Below, piece after piece: positions 1-8,010 of a stretch of DNA of 45,235 bases. The stretch's first letter is position 1. Every line of letters starts with the position of its first letter. A program made the translations under genes and the position numbers. A model generated the notes under the pieces. It worked only from the letters and a program-made list of their open reading frames with translations, made no database searches and was not told where the DNA came from. Source of the stretch: Acidobacteriota bacterium (lineage in GTDB: Bacteria > Acidobacteriota > UBA6911 > JACQSX01); NCBI GenBank assembly GCA_016211105.1, contig JACQSX010000006.1:1-45235 (forward strand), given 5' to 3'.

Positions 1-138
1 CCGCACCTGAATACTCGAATCCCGCTTGTTCAATACCTGCGTGATCGCCGCCGTCAGCGTCGTCTTCCCATGATCCACATGCCCAATCGTCCCCACATTG
101 ACGTGCGGCTTGCTCCGATCAAATCTCTCCTTCGCCAT
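1..138 (-). CDS. tuf: Elongation factor Tu, N-terminal 46 codons (cut by window edge)
   Basis: The reverse strand from 138 to 1 stays open and encodes 46 residues beginning [20 protein letters not shown], followed by the P-loop GHVDHGKT. This is the start of EF-Tu, the GTPase that carries aminoacyl-tRNA to the ribosome. The rest of the gene lies beyond the left edge. It sits directly downstream of four tRNA genes on the same strand, in the same order as the E. coli thrU-tyrU-glyT-thrT-tufB operon, so co-transcription with the tRNAs is likely. The sequence is too short to say more about phylogeny. Identification is secure because the N-terminus of EF-Tu is highly conserved. Confidence 0.97.
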   Translation of the reverse strand, partial: MAKERFDRSKPHVNVGTIGHVDHGKTTLTAAITQVLNKRDSSIQVR

Positions 139-239
139 GTTTTATTCCCCGTTCGACCGCGGTTCCGGCCTTCGGCTCTTAATGCCTTCCGCCTCTCAAT
201 GCTCTTCTAAAAAGTTTCCTGTATCGCGATTCCAGAAAA

Positions 240-314
240 TGGAGCCCAAGACCAGGATTGAACTGGTGACCTCTTCCTTACCAAGGAAGCGCTCTACCAC
301 TGAGCTACTTGGGC
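240..314 (-). tRNA. tRNA-Thr (anticodon GGT)
   Basis: The reverse strand folds as a cloverleaf: 7-bp acceptor GCCCAAG/CTTGGGC, anticodon stem CTTCC/GGAAG around loop TTGGTAA, and T-arm GGTTCAATCC-type. The anticodon GGT reads ACC. The 3' CCA is encoded (240-242). It is the last tRNA before tuf, equivalent in position to thrT. Confidence 0.95.
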
Positions 315-447
315 GCTGCAAGAATTTCAGCCGAAGAACGGCTCCATTGGTCGTCAGTTACAACAAATTGCGACAAATTTCGCCGCGTATTCGCTCCCCC
401 TACTACGCTTGTACCACCGCCGGCAACCTATATCATAACCTTGACCT

Positions 448-524
448 TGGAGCGGGAGACGGGACTCGAACCCGCGACCAACAGCTTGGAAGGCTGTGAC
501 TCTAGCCAACTGAGTTACTCCCGC
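448..524 (-). tRNA. tRNA-Gly (anticodon TCC)
   Basis: The acceptor stem is GCGGGAG/CTCCCGC, the anticodon stem ACAGC/GCTGT encloses loop CTTCCAA, and the T-loop is GTTCGAGTC. The anticodon TCC reads GGA/GGG. The 3' CCA is encoded (448-450). Its position matches glyT of the classic cluster. Confidence 0.95.
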
Positions 525-653
525 CCTTCAAGTAACAGGTCATCAGCGCGTTACCAGTAGAAGTTACCCAACCCATCACGCTTCGCCAGGCGCTTGCAGC
601 TACCCGAGATGACTCCCCGGCAATTCTTATTTCCGCCAGTCGCCGGCATAAAC

Positions 654-738
654 TGCAGAGGGCAGGATTCGAACCTGCGTAGCCCCGAAGGGCGCTGGGT
701 TTACAGCCCAGTGCCATTGTCCGCTCGACCACCTCTGC
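654..738 (-). tRNA. tRNA-Tyr (anticodon GTA)
   Basis: This is a class II tRNA of about 85 nt with a long variable arm (CGCCC TTCG GGGC). The acceptor is GCAGAGG/CCTCTGC and the anticodon stem CTGGG/CCCAG encloses loop CTGTAAA. The discriminator base is A. The 3' CCA is not encoded; the genome has GTT there, so CCA must be added enzymatically. Its position matches tyrU. Confidence 0.95.
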
Positions 739-905
739 ACAAGTAGCAAGGAACTACCAGCGAGAGTGCCAATCGGTTTCCGGTAGTTGCACGCAGTTTC
801 AAGTCGGGCGCCCTCGCCCCCAGTCATGACACTCCATGCACCATATGTCATCAGCTCGCACGGACCGCCGCACCTTGCGACGGGTCATTCGCCACTTAAA
901 CACGG

Positions 906-977
906 AGCTGGCGAAGGGAATTGAACCCCCAACCTACTGATTACAAATCAGTTGCTCTACCTTTGAGCTACGCCAGC
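906..977 (-). tRNA. tRNA-Thr (anticodon TGT)
   Basis: The acceptor is GCTGGCG/CGCCAGC and the anticodon stem ACTGA/TCAGT encloses loop TTTGTAA, so the anticodon TGT reads ACA. The 3' CCA is not encoded (the bases read CCG). It is the first tRNA of the block in transcription order, equivalent to thrU. The 173 bases upstream (978-1150) hold only weak promoter-like hexamers, for example TTGTCG-N17-CATATG on the minus strand, so I do not assign a promoter. Confidence 0.95.
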
Positions 978-1150
978 GAAAAGCAACTGGTCCCGCATAT
1001 GACACTTACGCCCGTACACGACAAAGAATCCAAGTTACCACACTGGAAAAAATAGGAGCAAGCAAAAAGTTAGAAAATACCTCGCAAAGAAGAACATCGA
1101 ACCACACGGCACAGCCAGAGCACGAAAAATGGAGAGTGCGGTAAAAAAAT

Positions 1151-1870
1151 CTACTTGCGGACCGCAACCACGCTATGGCCAAGCGTATGCCGCTTTTCGC
1201 GATCCAAGTTATCCAGGTAGTAACAAATGAATGGAATCACACCCCCCGCAATCGGAGCAATCATTGGAAAAACGATCCACCTCCACGAAGACTGAAAGAA
1301 GGAGACCAAATTGACGCTACGCCGTCCGTACATCCAAAAAAATCCTCCAATCGGGTTTATCCTCTCGATTTCCAGCCCACTCCTCCGCAGAATACTGCGC
1401 AGACCCCACGAAGTAAACCGGAAGTAATCGTGCGGCACTTGGTGCTCTTCCCACATCAGCGGTGTCACCAGATAAAGTTTCCCTCCCCGCCTCAATACCC
1501 GTGCGAACTCCAGAACGGCCCTTACCGGATCCTCCGCGTGTTCCAATGTCACGATGCACAACACCCGATCCACAGACTCGTCGGCAAGCGGCAGGTTGAC
1601 AACGTCACCACAGATATCCACCGACTGATAATTCCAACGCTGGTCTCCGACGCAACGATCCAGCGCCACATATCTTGCGTGGGTAAAATGGGATGCATGG
1701 CGCGACTCGCCCGCCCCAGCATCCAAAACTTCCATCAGCGCACTCGTCTCAGCCCCTGCCAGAGAGACAAGTTTTTCGATCTCCGCCTGAAATGGATCGA
1801 TGCGATCGAGGATCCACCGCGGCACGACTTTTCTTGAAACCTCTTGCAACCGAGGATGAAGCTCCATCAT
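1151..1870 (-). CDS. Class I SAM-dependent methyltransferase
   Basis: This 239-residue protein has SAM-binding motif I VLDAGAGES at about residues 48-56 and the acidic strand-2 end ALDRC. The region LPLADESVDRVLCIVTLEH followed by LRRGGKLYLVTPL is the motif arrangement of Methyltransf_11-type enzymes. A C-terminal hydrophobic stretch (about residues 195-220) may associate with membrane. It is the last gene of the minus-strand polysaccharide operon, and its start codon overlaps the stop of the preceding glycosyltransferase (ATGATG at 1865-1870, so the start could also be 1867). It probably methylates a sugar or a lipid-linked glycan, but the acceptor cannot be read from the sequence. Confidence 0.85.
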   Translation of the reverse strand: MMELHPRLQEVSRKVVPRWILDRIDPFQAEIEKLVSLAGAETSALMEVLDAGAGESRHASHFTHARYVALDRCVGDQRWNYQSVDICGDVVNLPLADESVDRVLCIVTLEHAEDPVRAVLEFARVLRRGGKLYLVTPLMWEEHQVPHDYFRFTSWGLRSILRRSGLEIERINPIGGFFWMYGRRSVNLVSFFQSSWRWIVFPMIAPIAGGVIPFICYYLDNLDREKRHTLGHSVVAVRK

Positions 1871-2910
1871 TCTCGGGCGGCGAGATCTCTTGCGGAAATT
1901 CCAAAACGCTTCATCAGAGAAAAGAATTCACGGTCGCTCAGACGACGGGTTCTACGAATCTCTTTTCGATCCCTCCAAACAGGCGCGACACGTCGCAGCC
2001 CGTCCAGGTATGCGGAAAAAACCGTCCGACCGAGCAGAAACAAAGAATGTTCCTTGACGAAATTTCCGGCAGCTCCTTTCCTCCACAAGCCATACCAGAA
2101 GTTCCAAAAGAAGCGATAGGCTGTAAAGATGGGCGATGCGATCAACAGAGCAAGTGGAAAGTTTTTTACCGCCAGCCAGAATCGGTTGCGTTCGATCCAA
2201 AAGATCTTCTGAGGTGAATAGAGACCCGCTGTCCCTGAACGGCGGTGCCATACTCTGGCCACCGGAACATAGTAGGCCTTCCACCCGCGCAAGCGTGCCC
2301 GAATTCCCAAATCTGCGTCATCTCCGTAAGCAAAAAATTTTTCGTCAAAGCCACCGACATCTTCCAGCAGACTCCGCCGATAGAGGGCGGCACAGCCGTC
2401 TGGGAAAAAAATTTCGGTGGCCTGATCGAATGGATGCCCGTCAAGCTCGCCAGACCCCCGTCCTTTGTTTTGCCCGTCCCAGTACATCAAGTGCCCTACC
2501 TTATCCAGCCGCTCTGGAGCTTCATGGCGAAGAATTTTCGAGCCAAACATCGCATACTCCGGATACCGCTCGCCCGCCTGCACGAGCTTTTCAACCCAAT
2601 CCGGAGCCGCTATGGCATCGTTGTTCAGGAGCGCTACGTAGTTACCGCGCGCTACACGAAAGCCATAATTATTTCCTGCCGCAAATCCTACGTTCTCCTT
2701 GAGGCACAACAGGCGAACGCCTCGATAACATCCCTTCACTAAATCGACCGAACCGTCGGTGGAACCGTTGTCCACTAGGATGATCTCCAGCGGTTGATAC
2801 GTCTGCGCATCCAAGGAGGCCAAACAATCTTCCAAGTAGTGCAAGCCATTATGGTTGAGGACGACCACAGAAACCAGAGTCCCACCTTGTCTTAGATCTT
2901 GATTCAGCAC
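1867..2910 (-). CDS. Family 2 glycosyltransferase (rhamnosyltransferase-like)
   Basis: The protein begins with the GT-A core VSVVVLNHNG, then ILVDNGSTDGS for nucleotide binding, then LLNNDA as the DxD-equivalent metal site, then FFAYGDDADLGIR and RVWHRRSGT typical of the WbbL/GT2 subgroup. It should transfer a sugar from a nucleotide sugar onto a growing lipid-linked glycan on the cytoplasmic face. An ATG at 3051 would give a longer frame, but those 47 codons lie inside the dehydrogenase gene and carry no family similarity. I prefer the GTG at 2910, which overlaps the dehydrogenase stop by 7 nt and gives 347 residues. No strong SD decides this. Confidence 0.87.
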   Translation of the reverse strand: MLNQDLRQGGTLVSVVVLNHNGLHYLEDCLASLDAQTYQPLEIILVDNGSTDGSVDLVKGCYRGVRLLCLKENVGFAAGNNYGFRVARGNYVALLNNDAIAAPDWVEKLVQAGERYPEYAMFGSKILRHEAPERLDKVGHLMYWDGQNKGRGSGELDGHPFDQATEIFFPDGCAALYRRSLLEDVGGFDEKFFAYGDDADLGIRARLRGWKAYYVPVARVWHRRSGTAGLYSPQKIFWIERNRFWLAVKNFPLALLIASPIFTAYRFFWNFWYGLWRKGAAGNFVKEHSLFLLGRTVFSAYLDGLRRVAPVWRDRKEIRRTRRLSDREFFSLMKRFGISARDLAARE

Positions 2911-4349
2911 TGGGGACGACCGACCGCAAAATATACAAAACCCATTTCGCGCATTTCCCGCGGATCGTATTGATTCCTCCCATCGAAGATCACGGGCTGA
3001 AGCATGAGCTTTTTCATGCGCGAAAAGTCGGGGTTGCGAAAAACATTCCACTCTGTCGCCAGGATCAACGCGTCCGCACCCCTTAACGCCTCATAGTTAC
3101 TGGTGCAATAGACAATTTTGCCACCAAAAACTGACCGTCCCACCTCCATCGCCTCTGGATCGTAGGTTCTGATCCTTGCTCCCCACCCCAGCAAACCTTG
3201 AATGATCGGGACGCTCGGCGCTTCGCGCATGTCGTCGGTCTGCGGCTTAAAGCTCAGGCCCCAGATCGCAATCGTTTTGCCCTTCAAACAATTTTCGCGC
3301 CGGAGCACCTTTCTCTCCGTACTTTTCCTGGGTTTGGATTCGACCGATGAGCGTTTGCTGGACGCACCTGCCGGCGATTGAATTCGAGCTGTCGGTTTGC
3401 CCAAAGACTGCGGGTCGGCTGCACTATGGGTGGAAAAAAAGTCAAGGACCCGATCTAGCAGGATCAATCTCTGCTTTTCGTTTACCTGGCGTACGGCAGA
3501 CATCATCTCCATATCCAGTCCTTCCCGGCGACCCATCTCAATCAGAGACCGGATGTCCTTGGGCAGACAACTTCCGCCGTAACCCAGTCCAGGAAATAAG
3601 AACGACGCTCCAATACGACAGTCAGTTCCGATTCCTTGTCTCACCCAATGAATGTCCGCTTTTAATTTCTCGCACAAGTTGGCCATTTCATTCATAAAAG
3701 AAATCCGAGCGGCGAGCATGGCATTGGCGGCATATTTAGTAAATTCCGCGCTGCGATTGTCCATCACAAGGAAGGGCGCGCCCGTCCGCAAGAACGGAGC
3801 GTAAAGCTCACGCATGATTTCGGCAGCGCGCACGTCTCCAACGCCCACGACGATGCGATCCGGTTTCATAAAGTCGTCAAGCGCTCCGCCTTCTTTCAAA
3901 AACTCGGGATTACTTACGATGTCAAACTGGTGCCGTGTCCTTTGCGAAAGGATCAGATGCACCTGATCCGCGGTGCCCACCGGAACGGTACTTTTGAGTA
4001 CTACAATCTTATACCCATTCATCGCACGCGCGATCGATTCCGTCGCTGCCAGCACATACTGTAGGTCAGAAGCGCCATCTTCTTTAGCGGGAGTCCCCAC
4101 CGCGATAAACACGATCAGAGATTTCTTGACGCCTTCATCGATATCGGTTGAGAATCGCAATCTTCCTTCCGCCTTGTTGCGCCTGATTAACTCCTCCAAA
4201 CCGGGCTCATAAATCGGCACAGTTCCTCGTCTCAATTTCTTTATCTTCTCCCTGTCGATATCAATGCAGTACACGTCGTTGCCAGTCTCAGCAAATCCCG
4301 CGCCTGCAACCAAACCCACGTAGCCGGTCCCAATAATGCAAACCCTCAT
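2904..4349 (-). CDS. ugd: UDP-glucose 6-dehydrogenase
   Basis: This enzyme oxidises UDP-glucose to UDP-glucuronate in two NAD+-dependent steps, supplying an acidic precursor for surface polysaccharide. The Rossmann motif GTGYVG is at residues 7-12. VGTP and STVPVGT follow at about 84-126, then NPEFLKEG near 147 and the helix KYAANAML. The catalytic Cys261 lies in GYGGSCLPKD. The C-terminal UDP-binding domain has GLSFKPQTDDMREAPS. Residues about 306-354 are a Ser/Lys/Arg-rich insertion just before that domain, absent from typical family members of about 430-450 residues. The ATG at 4349 overlaps the upstream stop as ATGA; the longer frame starting at 4409 is rejected. Confidence 0.95.
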   Translation of the reverse strand: MRVCIIGTGYVGLVAGAGFAETGNDVYCIDIDREKIKKLRRGTVPIYEPGLEELIRRNKAEGRLRFSTDIDEGVKKSLIVFIAVGTPAKEDGASDLQYVLAATESIARAMNGYKIVVLKSTVPVGTADQVHLILSQRTRHQFDIVSNPEFLKEGGALDDFMKPDRIVVGVGDVRAAEIMRELYAPFLRTGAPFLVMDNRSAEFTKYAANAMLAARISFMNEMANLCEKLKADIHWVRQGIGTDCRIGASFLFPGLGYGGSCLPKDIRSLIEMGRREGLDMEMMSAVRQVNEKQRLILLDRVLDFFSTHSAADPQSLGKPTARIQSPAGASSKRSSVESKPRKSTERKVLRRENCLKGKTIAIWGLSFKPQTDDMREAPSVPIIQGLLGWGARIRTYDPEAMEVGRSVFGGKIVYCTSNYEALRGADALILATEWNVFRNPDFSRMKKLMLQPVIFDGRNQYDPREMREMGFVYFAVGRPQC

Positions 4350-5284
4350 TCTTTCCGTTCCTCCGGCGCCCGAACCGCGCGAACAAATAACGTACCCCCG
4401 CACCCGCACATCGCCTCCAGCGCGGCAATCGGCTGCAACCCAGTCACCAGCGCGGCATAAAGGAAGTCAGCAGCTCCGACCGCATTGCCTGCAAGCCTCC
4501 TCTTTAACGGATCGATCGACCGTACAAGACTTGAAACCCAAGAAGGACTGTTATCCCTCAAAGAAAATCGCTTGCAGTGCGTAATCTGAAATCCTGCACG
4601 GTGCAACACAGCTCGCAGACCCCTGTCTGTGTAGTTTACAGCATGGCGTGGCACGTCCAGACCGTACCAATGCGCGCCAAAAATTCTAGCTTGCCAACTG
4701 CCCATGTTCGGTACCTGCAAAAACAATTGTCCTTCGGGCCTGAGGACAGAATACACTCCCCGCAACGTCTCCACTGGATCTGTCACATGCTCCAGCACGT
4801 GAAACATGGTAACGGCATCAGGAGCCCATGCCTGAAAGATCCTTCTTTGTTCTCGCAGCGAGCCTACCTTTACCTCAATTGCATAACGTCGTTTCGCTTC
4901 TACCGCGGCGGCGTGCGAAAAATCCAGTCCCAGCACCTGATAGCCTCGGCGCTTCAACAGAAAGAGAAAGGTACCGCTACCACAACCAACATCCAGTAGC
5001 TTGCCGGGTTGTCGCAGAAAACGGGTTACAAACCGAACATGATCAAGCAGCACCCAGCGCCGATAACACCCCTCCAACTTCGACAGCCAGGATGCGTCAC
5101 TTTCCCGATACCAGTAGTTGCTGGGATAAAAAGAGAGGGGGTCTCGTTCGACCTCTGATTGCAATACAAGACTCAGGCAATTCCGACAACTATCCAGCAG
5201 GTGCTTTCCTGTCCCGGTCAATTTGTCTGAAGCCGCCCCCCAACTGTCTAGTTCGCCACCACAGGCTGGACAAGTGACGGTCAT
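4346..5284 (-). CDS. SAM-dependent methyltransferase with N-terminal zinc-ribbon-like segment
   Basis: This 312-residue protein starts MTVTCPACGGEL, and a second pair CRNC near residue 35 makes a four-Cys ribbon. A Methyltransf_23-type domain follows: LLDVGCGSGTFL (motif I, about residue 96), VLGLDFS, AVTMFHVLEHV and LRPEGQLFLQVPN. This Cys-ribbon plus methyltransferase layout is common in polysaccharide loci. The ATG at 5284 overlaps the stop of the upstream glycosyltransferase as ATGA, which argues against the longer frame from 5338. The gene overlaps ugd downstream by 4 nt, so the enzymes are translated together. The acceptor is probably a sugar, but this cannot be seen directly. Confidence 0.88.
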   Translation of the reverse strand: MTVTCPACGGELDSWGAASDKLTGTGKHLLDSCRNCLSLVLQSEVERDPLSFYPSNYWYRESDASWLSKLEGCYRRWVLLDHVRFVTRFLRQPGKLLDVGCGSGTFLFLLKRRGYQVLGLDFSHAAAVEAKRRYAIEVKVGSLREQRRIFQAWAPDAVTMFHVLEHVTDPVETLRGVYSVLRPEGQLFLQVPNMGSWQARIFGAHWYGLDVPRHAVNYTDRGLRAVLHRAGFQITHCKRFSLRDNSPSWVSSLVRSIDPLKRRLAGNAVGAADFLYAALVTGLQPIAALEAMCGCGGTLFVRAVRAPEERKE

Positions 5285-5955
5285 CGGAGAAATCGCTTCT
5301 TGAAAAGATAACTGAGGTTCTTGAAGCCATCCTTCCACGGCTGCAATTTCATTTCTCCTGCCCGATTCGAATAGATGATAGGAATCTCTTCAAAACCTAT
5401 ATTCTTGTTCAAGATTGCTTCAATCTTAATTTCTTCTGAAAAAGGCATTGCATTGCTCTCCAGCTTCATATGCTGGAGAGCGTCCTTGAAAAAGATCCAC
5501 ATCCCGGACTGACTGTCGCGGACCCGCCGCATGAACAACAAAGACATGACGGCGGAGAGCACGTGGTTACCGATTCTGTGCTTGAAAGACATTACCCCCC
5601 TGTAACGGATCGGGAACCGTGACGCCGAAAGAAATCGGGCCTTGGAGCGGAGCAGATTTTCCACCAGGTAGGAAATAGCATCCACGGGATAGGAATGATC
5701 GCCATCCAAGGTAACAATAATGTCTCCTTGGGCGTGGAGCAAACCGGTCTTGTAAGCCCGGCCATAACCCAAGATCCGCTCCCGTATGACTTTAGCCCCC
5801 ATACGAGAAGCAACCTCTCCAGTTCTGTCCGTGGAATTATTATCCACTACGACCGTCTCATCGACAAACTCCGGGATCTTGGCTAAGACTTTTTGAATCC
5901 CTTGTTCTTCATTTAAGCAAGGAATCACTACCGTGATTTTCCATCCTTTGTACAT
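5281..5955 (-). CDS. Family 2 glycosyltransferase, dolichyl-phosphate-mannose-synthase-like
   Basis: This is a short 224-residue GT2. ITVVIPCLNEEQGI starts at residue 7, VVVDNNSTDRTGE forms the nucleotide site, and the metal-binding DGD is at residues 84-86 in VTLDGDHSYP. It has the size and motif set of DPM1-type enzymes and lacks membrane segments. Such enzymes usually make a polyprenyl-phosphate sugar, the type of donor used by GT-C transferases. The next gene downstream encodes a GT-C/TPR protein's neighbour in the same operon (the GT-C gene itself lies 5 nt upstream), which fits a donor-user pair. The pairing is inference. Confidence 0.9.
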   Translation of the reverse strand: MYKGWKITVVIPCLNEEQGIQKVLAKIPEFVDETVVVDNNSTDRTGEVASRMGAKVIRERILGYGRAYKTGLLHAQGDIIVTLDGDHSYPVDAISYLVENLLRSKARFLSASRFPIRYRGVMSFKHRIGNHVLSAVMSLLFMRRVRDSQSGMWIFFKDALQHMKLESNAMPFSEEIKIEAILNKNIGFEEIPIIYSNRAGEMKLQPWKDGFKNLSYLFKKRFLR

Positions 5956-5960
5956 TCGTC

Positions 5961-8009
5961 TTAAAGGGAGTTCAGCAATTGGTGAATCTCATTGGTTTTG
6001 CCGCCATCCGGATCCAACTGTAAGGCCAGATTCAGTTGTTCGCGCGCCTTCGCCGGATCACCAAGCGTCTTGTACAAAAGCGCCAGACGGAGCCGCAAGT
6101 CAGAACTGGAAGGGAACTGGTCAACCGCAGACTCCAGCAGCACTCTCGCACCTTCGTATTCTCCTCGCCCTTGATGAAGGGTGGCAAGCAGTTGAATCGC
6201 TTCTAAATTATGCGCGTCCAGAGCAATAGAGCGCTCCAGTTCTTGGATGGCCGCAGGGAGATCCCTTTCCTGGCTGTAGATCAATCCTAGTGCGTAATGC
6301 GCCGGCGCAAAATCCGGCCTAAGTCGACCGGCAATTTCAAAGCAATGTCTTGCGTCTTTCCGTTGTCCCAATTCGAAGTATGCCGAGCCTAAGTTGTAAT
6401 GCAGCGCCGCGTTACTTGCATTCAAAATAACCGCTCGCTCCAGGTGAGTGAGTGCACTGCGCCAGAGGGCGCTATTGGGATCTCTGTCAACCCGGCTCAT
6501 CGCCAGCTTCTTGTACGCGTTGCCCAGATTGGTATGGTTGTAAGGGTTGTTGGGTTCAATCTCTACCGAGCGCCGCAATGCGCCAATTGCTGCTTCATAG
6601 TCTCCCCGGTCGTGGTAAACGGCGCCCAGATTGCTCCAATAAGCGGCAACTCCCGCATCTAATTTCGTGGCCCGCAGCAAGTGTTGCAGAGCCCGATCCA
6701 GGTCTCCGCCGGCGTGCAGAGTGGTCCCGAGATTGTTATGAACCCGGCCAGAGCCAGGAGCCTGTCGCACGGTTGCTTCCCAAAGAGAACGTGTGTCGCG
6801 CCAGTCTCGATTCCGAGCTATCGTCATGACGCAACAGACAACAATCACCCCTGAGGTCGCCAGACGGAGCGCCGGACCTCGAAGGCGTGAGAATTTCCAG
6901 TTCACTAGCTCCACCAGCGCAATAATGAAGCCCACCAGAGGCAGATATAAATAATGATCCGCCGCGATCTCATGAAACGGCAACAATTGGATCACCGGAA
7001 GCAGACTCACCAGAAACCAAAAAAGTCCTAGCGCCATGCGGGGCCGGCGCCTCAAGCTCTGGTATAAGAGAAGGCAATAAGCAAGCGCCACGAAGATCCC
7101 TGCCCAGGCGGCAAAATCACCCAGACCAGTCGCCAGGGGAAAAACGCCGTCATAATCGGCAATCAAGGGGTAGGGGAGCAACGCCTTTTGCAGATAGTGC
7201 GTGAACAACTTAAATGAGGTCAAATAGTTATTTAACGCCGACCCACCCCAGTAGCTGGATCTGCGTGACGCGTACATAATGAACTGAGCGTAGTACAAGA
7301 AGACAGCCGCCGCGATAAGCAACGAAGCGTAAAACCAACGGTACTTTGTGAGTACCTCTTGCGTCCGCGACCACAAACCGGTTCGTGCAAAAGCTTCCGG
7401 CTGCAAACGTCTCTCAAAAAAATCCCAGGCAAAAAGCAACGCCGGAAAAACGACTGCAACTTCCTTGCTGAAAAGCGCCAACGTGAACATCCCCAGAGAT
7501 GCGAAAAAGCTTGACCGTTTACCTCGTTCCCGAAAGTTCGCGAAGCACATCATGCCAGCCATGATAAATCCGCACGCCAGCAAATCCTTGCGTCCCGAAA
7601 TGTAAGCTACAGCGGCGGTCTGCGCCGGGTGGCAGACGAACAGAAGGGCCCCGGCGAAGGCGCACCAAGTGTCCTGAAACAGCCTACGCAGGAACAAAAA
7701 CACCAAAACCGCGTTGGCGGCGTGCAGCAGCACATTGGTCAGATGAAAATAAAAGGGCTGGAGTCCAAATATCCAGTAATTCAAAGCATAGGTGAGGGTG
7801 CGAACCGGGCGGTATCCTTGGCCTCCGAAAATTCCAGCCAAATCTCGCCCAGCGCGTATCTGCTGGTTATCTTGGATGAGAGGAATGTCGTCAAATACAA
7901 ATTCGTTAGGGAGAGAATTCAGATAGATGAGCACAGCAAGCGTGACAAGGGGGAAAGCCCATCGCCACCAAGTCAAGTCTCGATCTTGTTTCCCGCCTTT
8001 GCCTTTCAT
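5961..8009 (-). CDS. Polytopic GT-C-like membrane protein with C-terminal TPR repeats (TMTC-like)
   Basis: This protein has 682 residues. The N-terminal half is hydrophobic with about ten predicted membrane segments. The first loop carries FVFDDIPLIQDN, the paired acidic residues expected of a GT-C enzyme, followed by GYRPVRTLTY. IAADHYLYLPLVG around residue 355 is the bacterial counterpart of the ADRYSYLP motif in this family. From about residue 425 there are at least six TPR units, such as VHNNLGTTLHAGGDLDRALQHL. Family members resemble eukaryotic TMTC proteins, which O-mannosylate secreted proteins, but the bacterial substrate is unproven. A related protein is encoded at 41640-43652. It starts 1 nt after the upstream GT4 stop. 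Confidence 0.85.
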   Translation of the reverse strand: MKGKGGKQDRDLTWWRWAFPLVTLAVLIYLNSLPNEFVFDDIPLIQDNQQIRAGRDLAGIFGGQGYRPVRTLTYALNYWIFGLQPFYFHLTNVLLHAANAVLVFLFLRRLFQDTWCAFAGALLFVCHPAQTAAVAYISGRKDLLACGFIMAGMMCFANFRERGKRSSFFASLGMFTLALFSKEVAVVFPALLFAWDFFERRLQPEAFARTGLWSRTQEVLTKYRWFYASLLIAAAVFLYYAQFIMYASRRSSYWGGSALNNYLTSFKLFTHYLQKALLPYPLIADYDGVFPLATGLGDFAAWAGIFVALAYCLLLYQSLRRRPRMALGLFWFLVSLLPVIQLLPFHEIAADHYLYLPLVGFIIALVELVNWKFSRLRGPALRLATSGVIVVCCVMTIARNRDWRDTRSLWEATVRQAPGSGRVHNNLGTTLHAGGDLDRALQHLLRATKLDAGVAAYWSNLGAVYHDRGDYEAAIGALRRSVEIEPNNPYNHTNLGNAYKKLAMSRVDRDPNSALWRSALTHLERAVILNASNAALHYNLGSAYFELGQRKDARHCFEIAGRLRPDFAPAHYALGLIYSQERDLPAAIQELERSIALDAHNLEAIQLLATLHQGRGEYEGARVLLESAVDQFPSSSDLRLRLALLYKTLGDPAKAREQLNLALQLDPDGGKTNEIHQLLNSL

Positions 8010-8010
8010 G

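Noticed and set aside
98..560. Plus-strand open frames across the tRNA genes
   Set aside because: They run through the tRNAs and tuf start in the wrong direction.
1175..1837. Long plus-strand open frame opposite the methyltransferase gene
   Set aside because: No SD, no family similarity and a complete overlap with a clear methyltransferase on the other strand.
2911..3051. N-terminal extension of the GT2 at 1867-2910, and similar extensions at 4350-4409, 5285-5338 and 9169-9369
   Set aside because: All lie inside the upstream coding gene and lack family similarity; the shorter starts give the usual overlaps.
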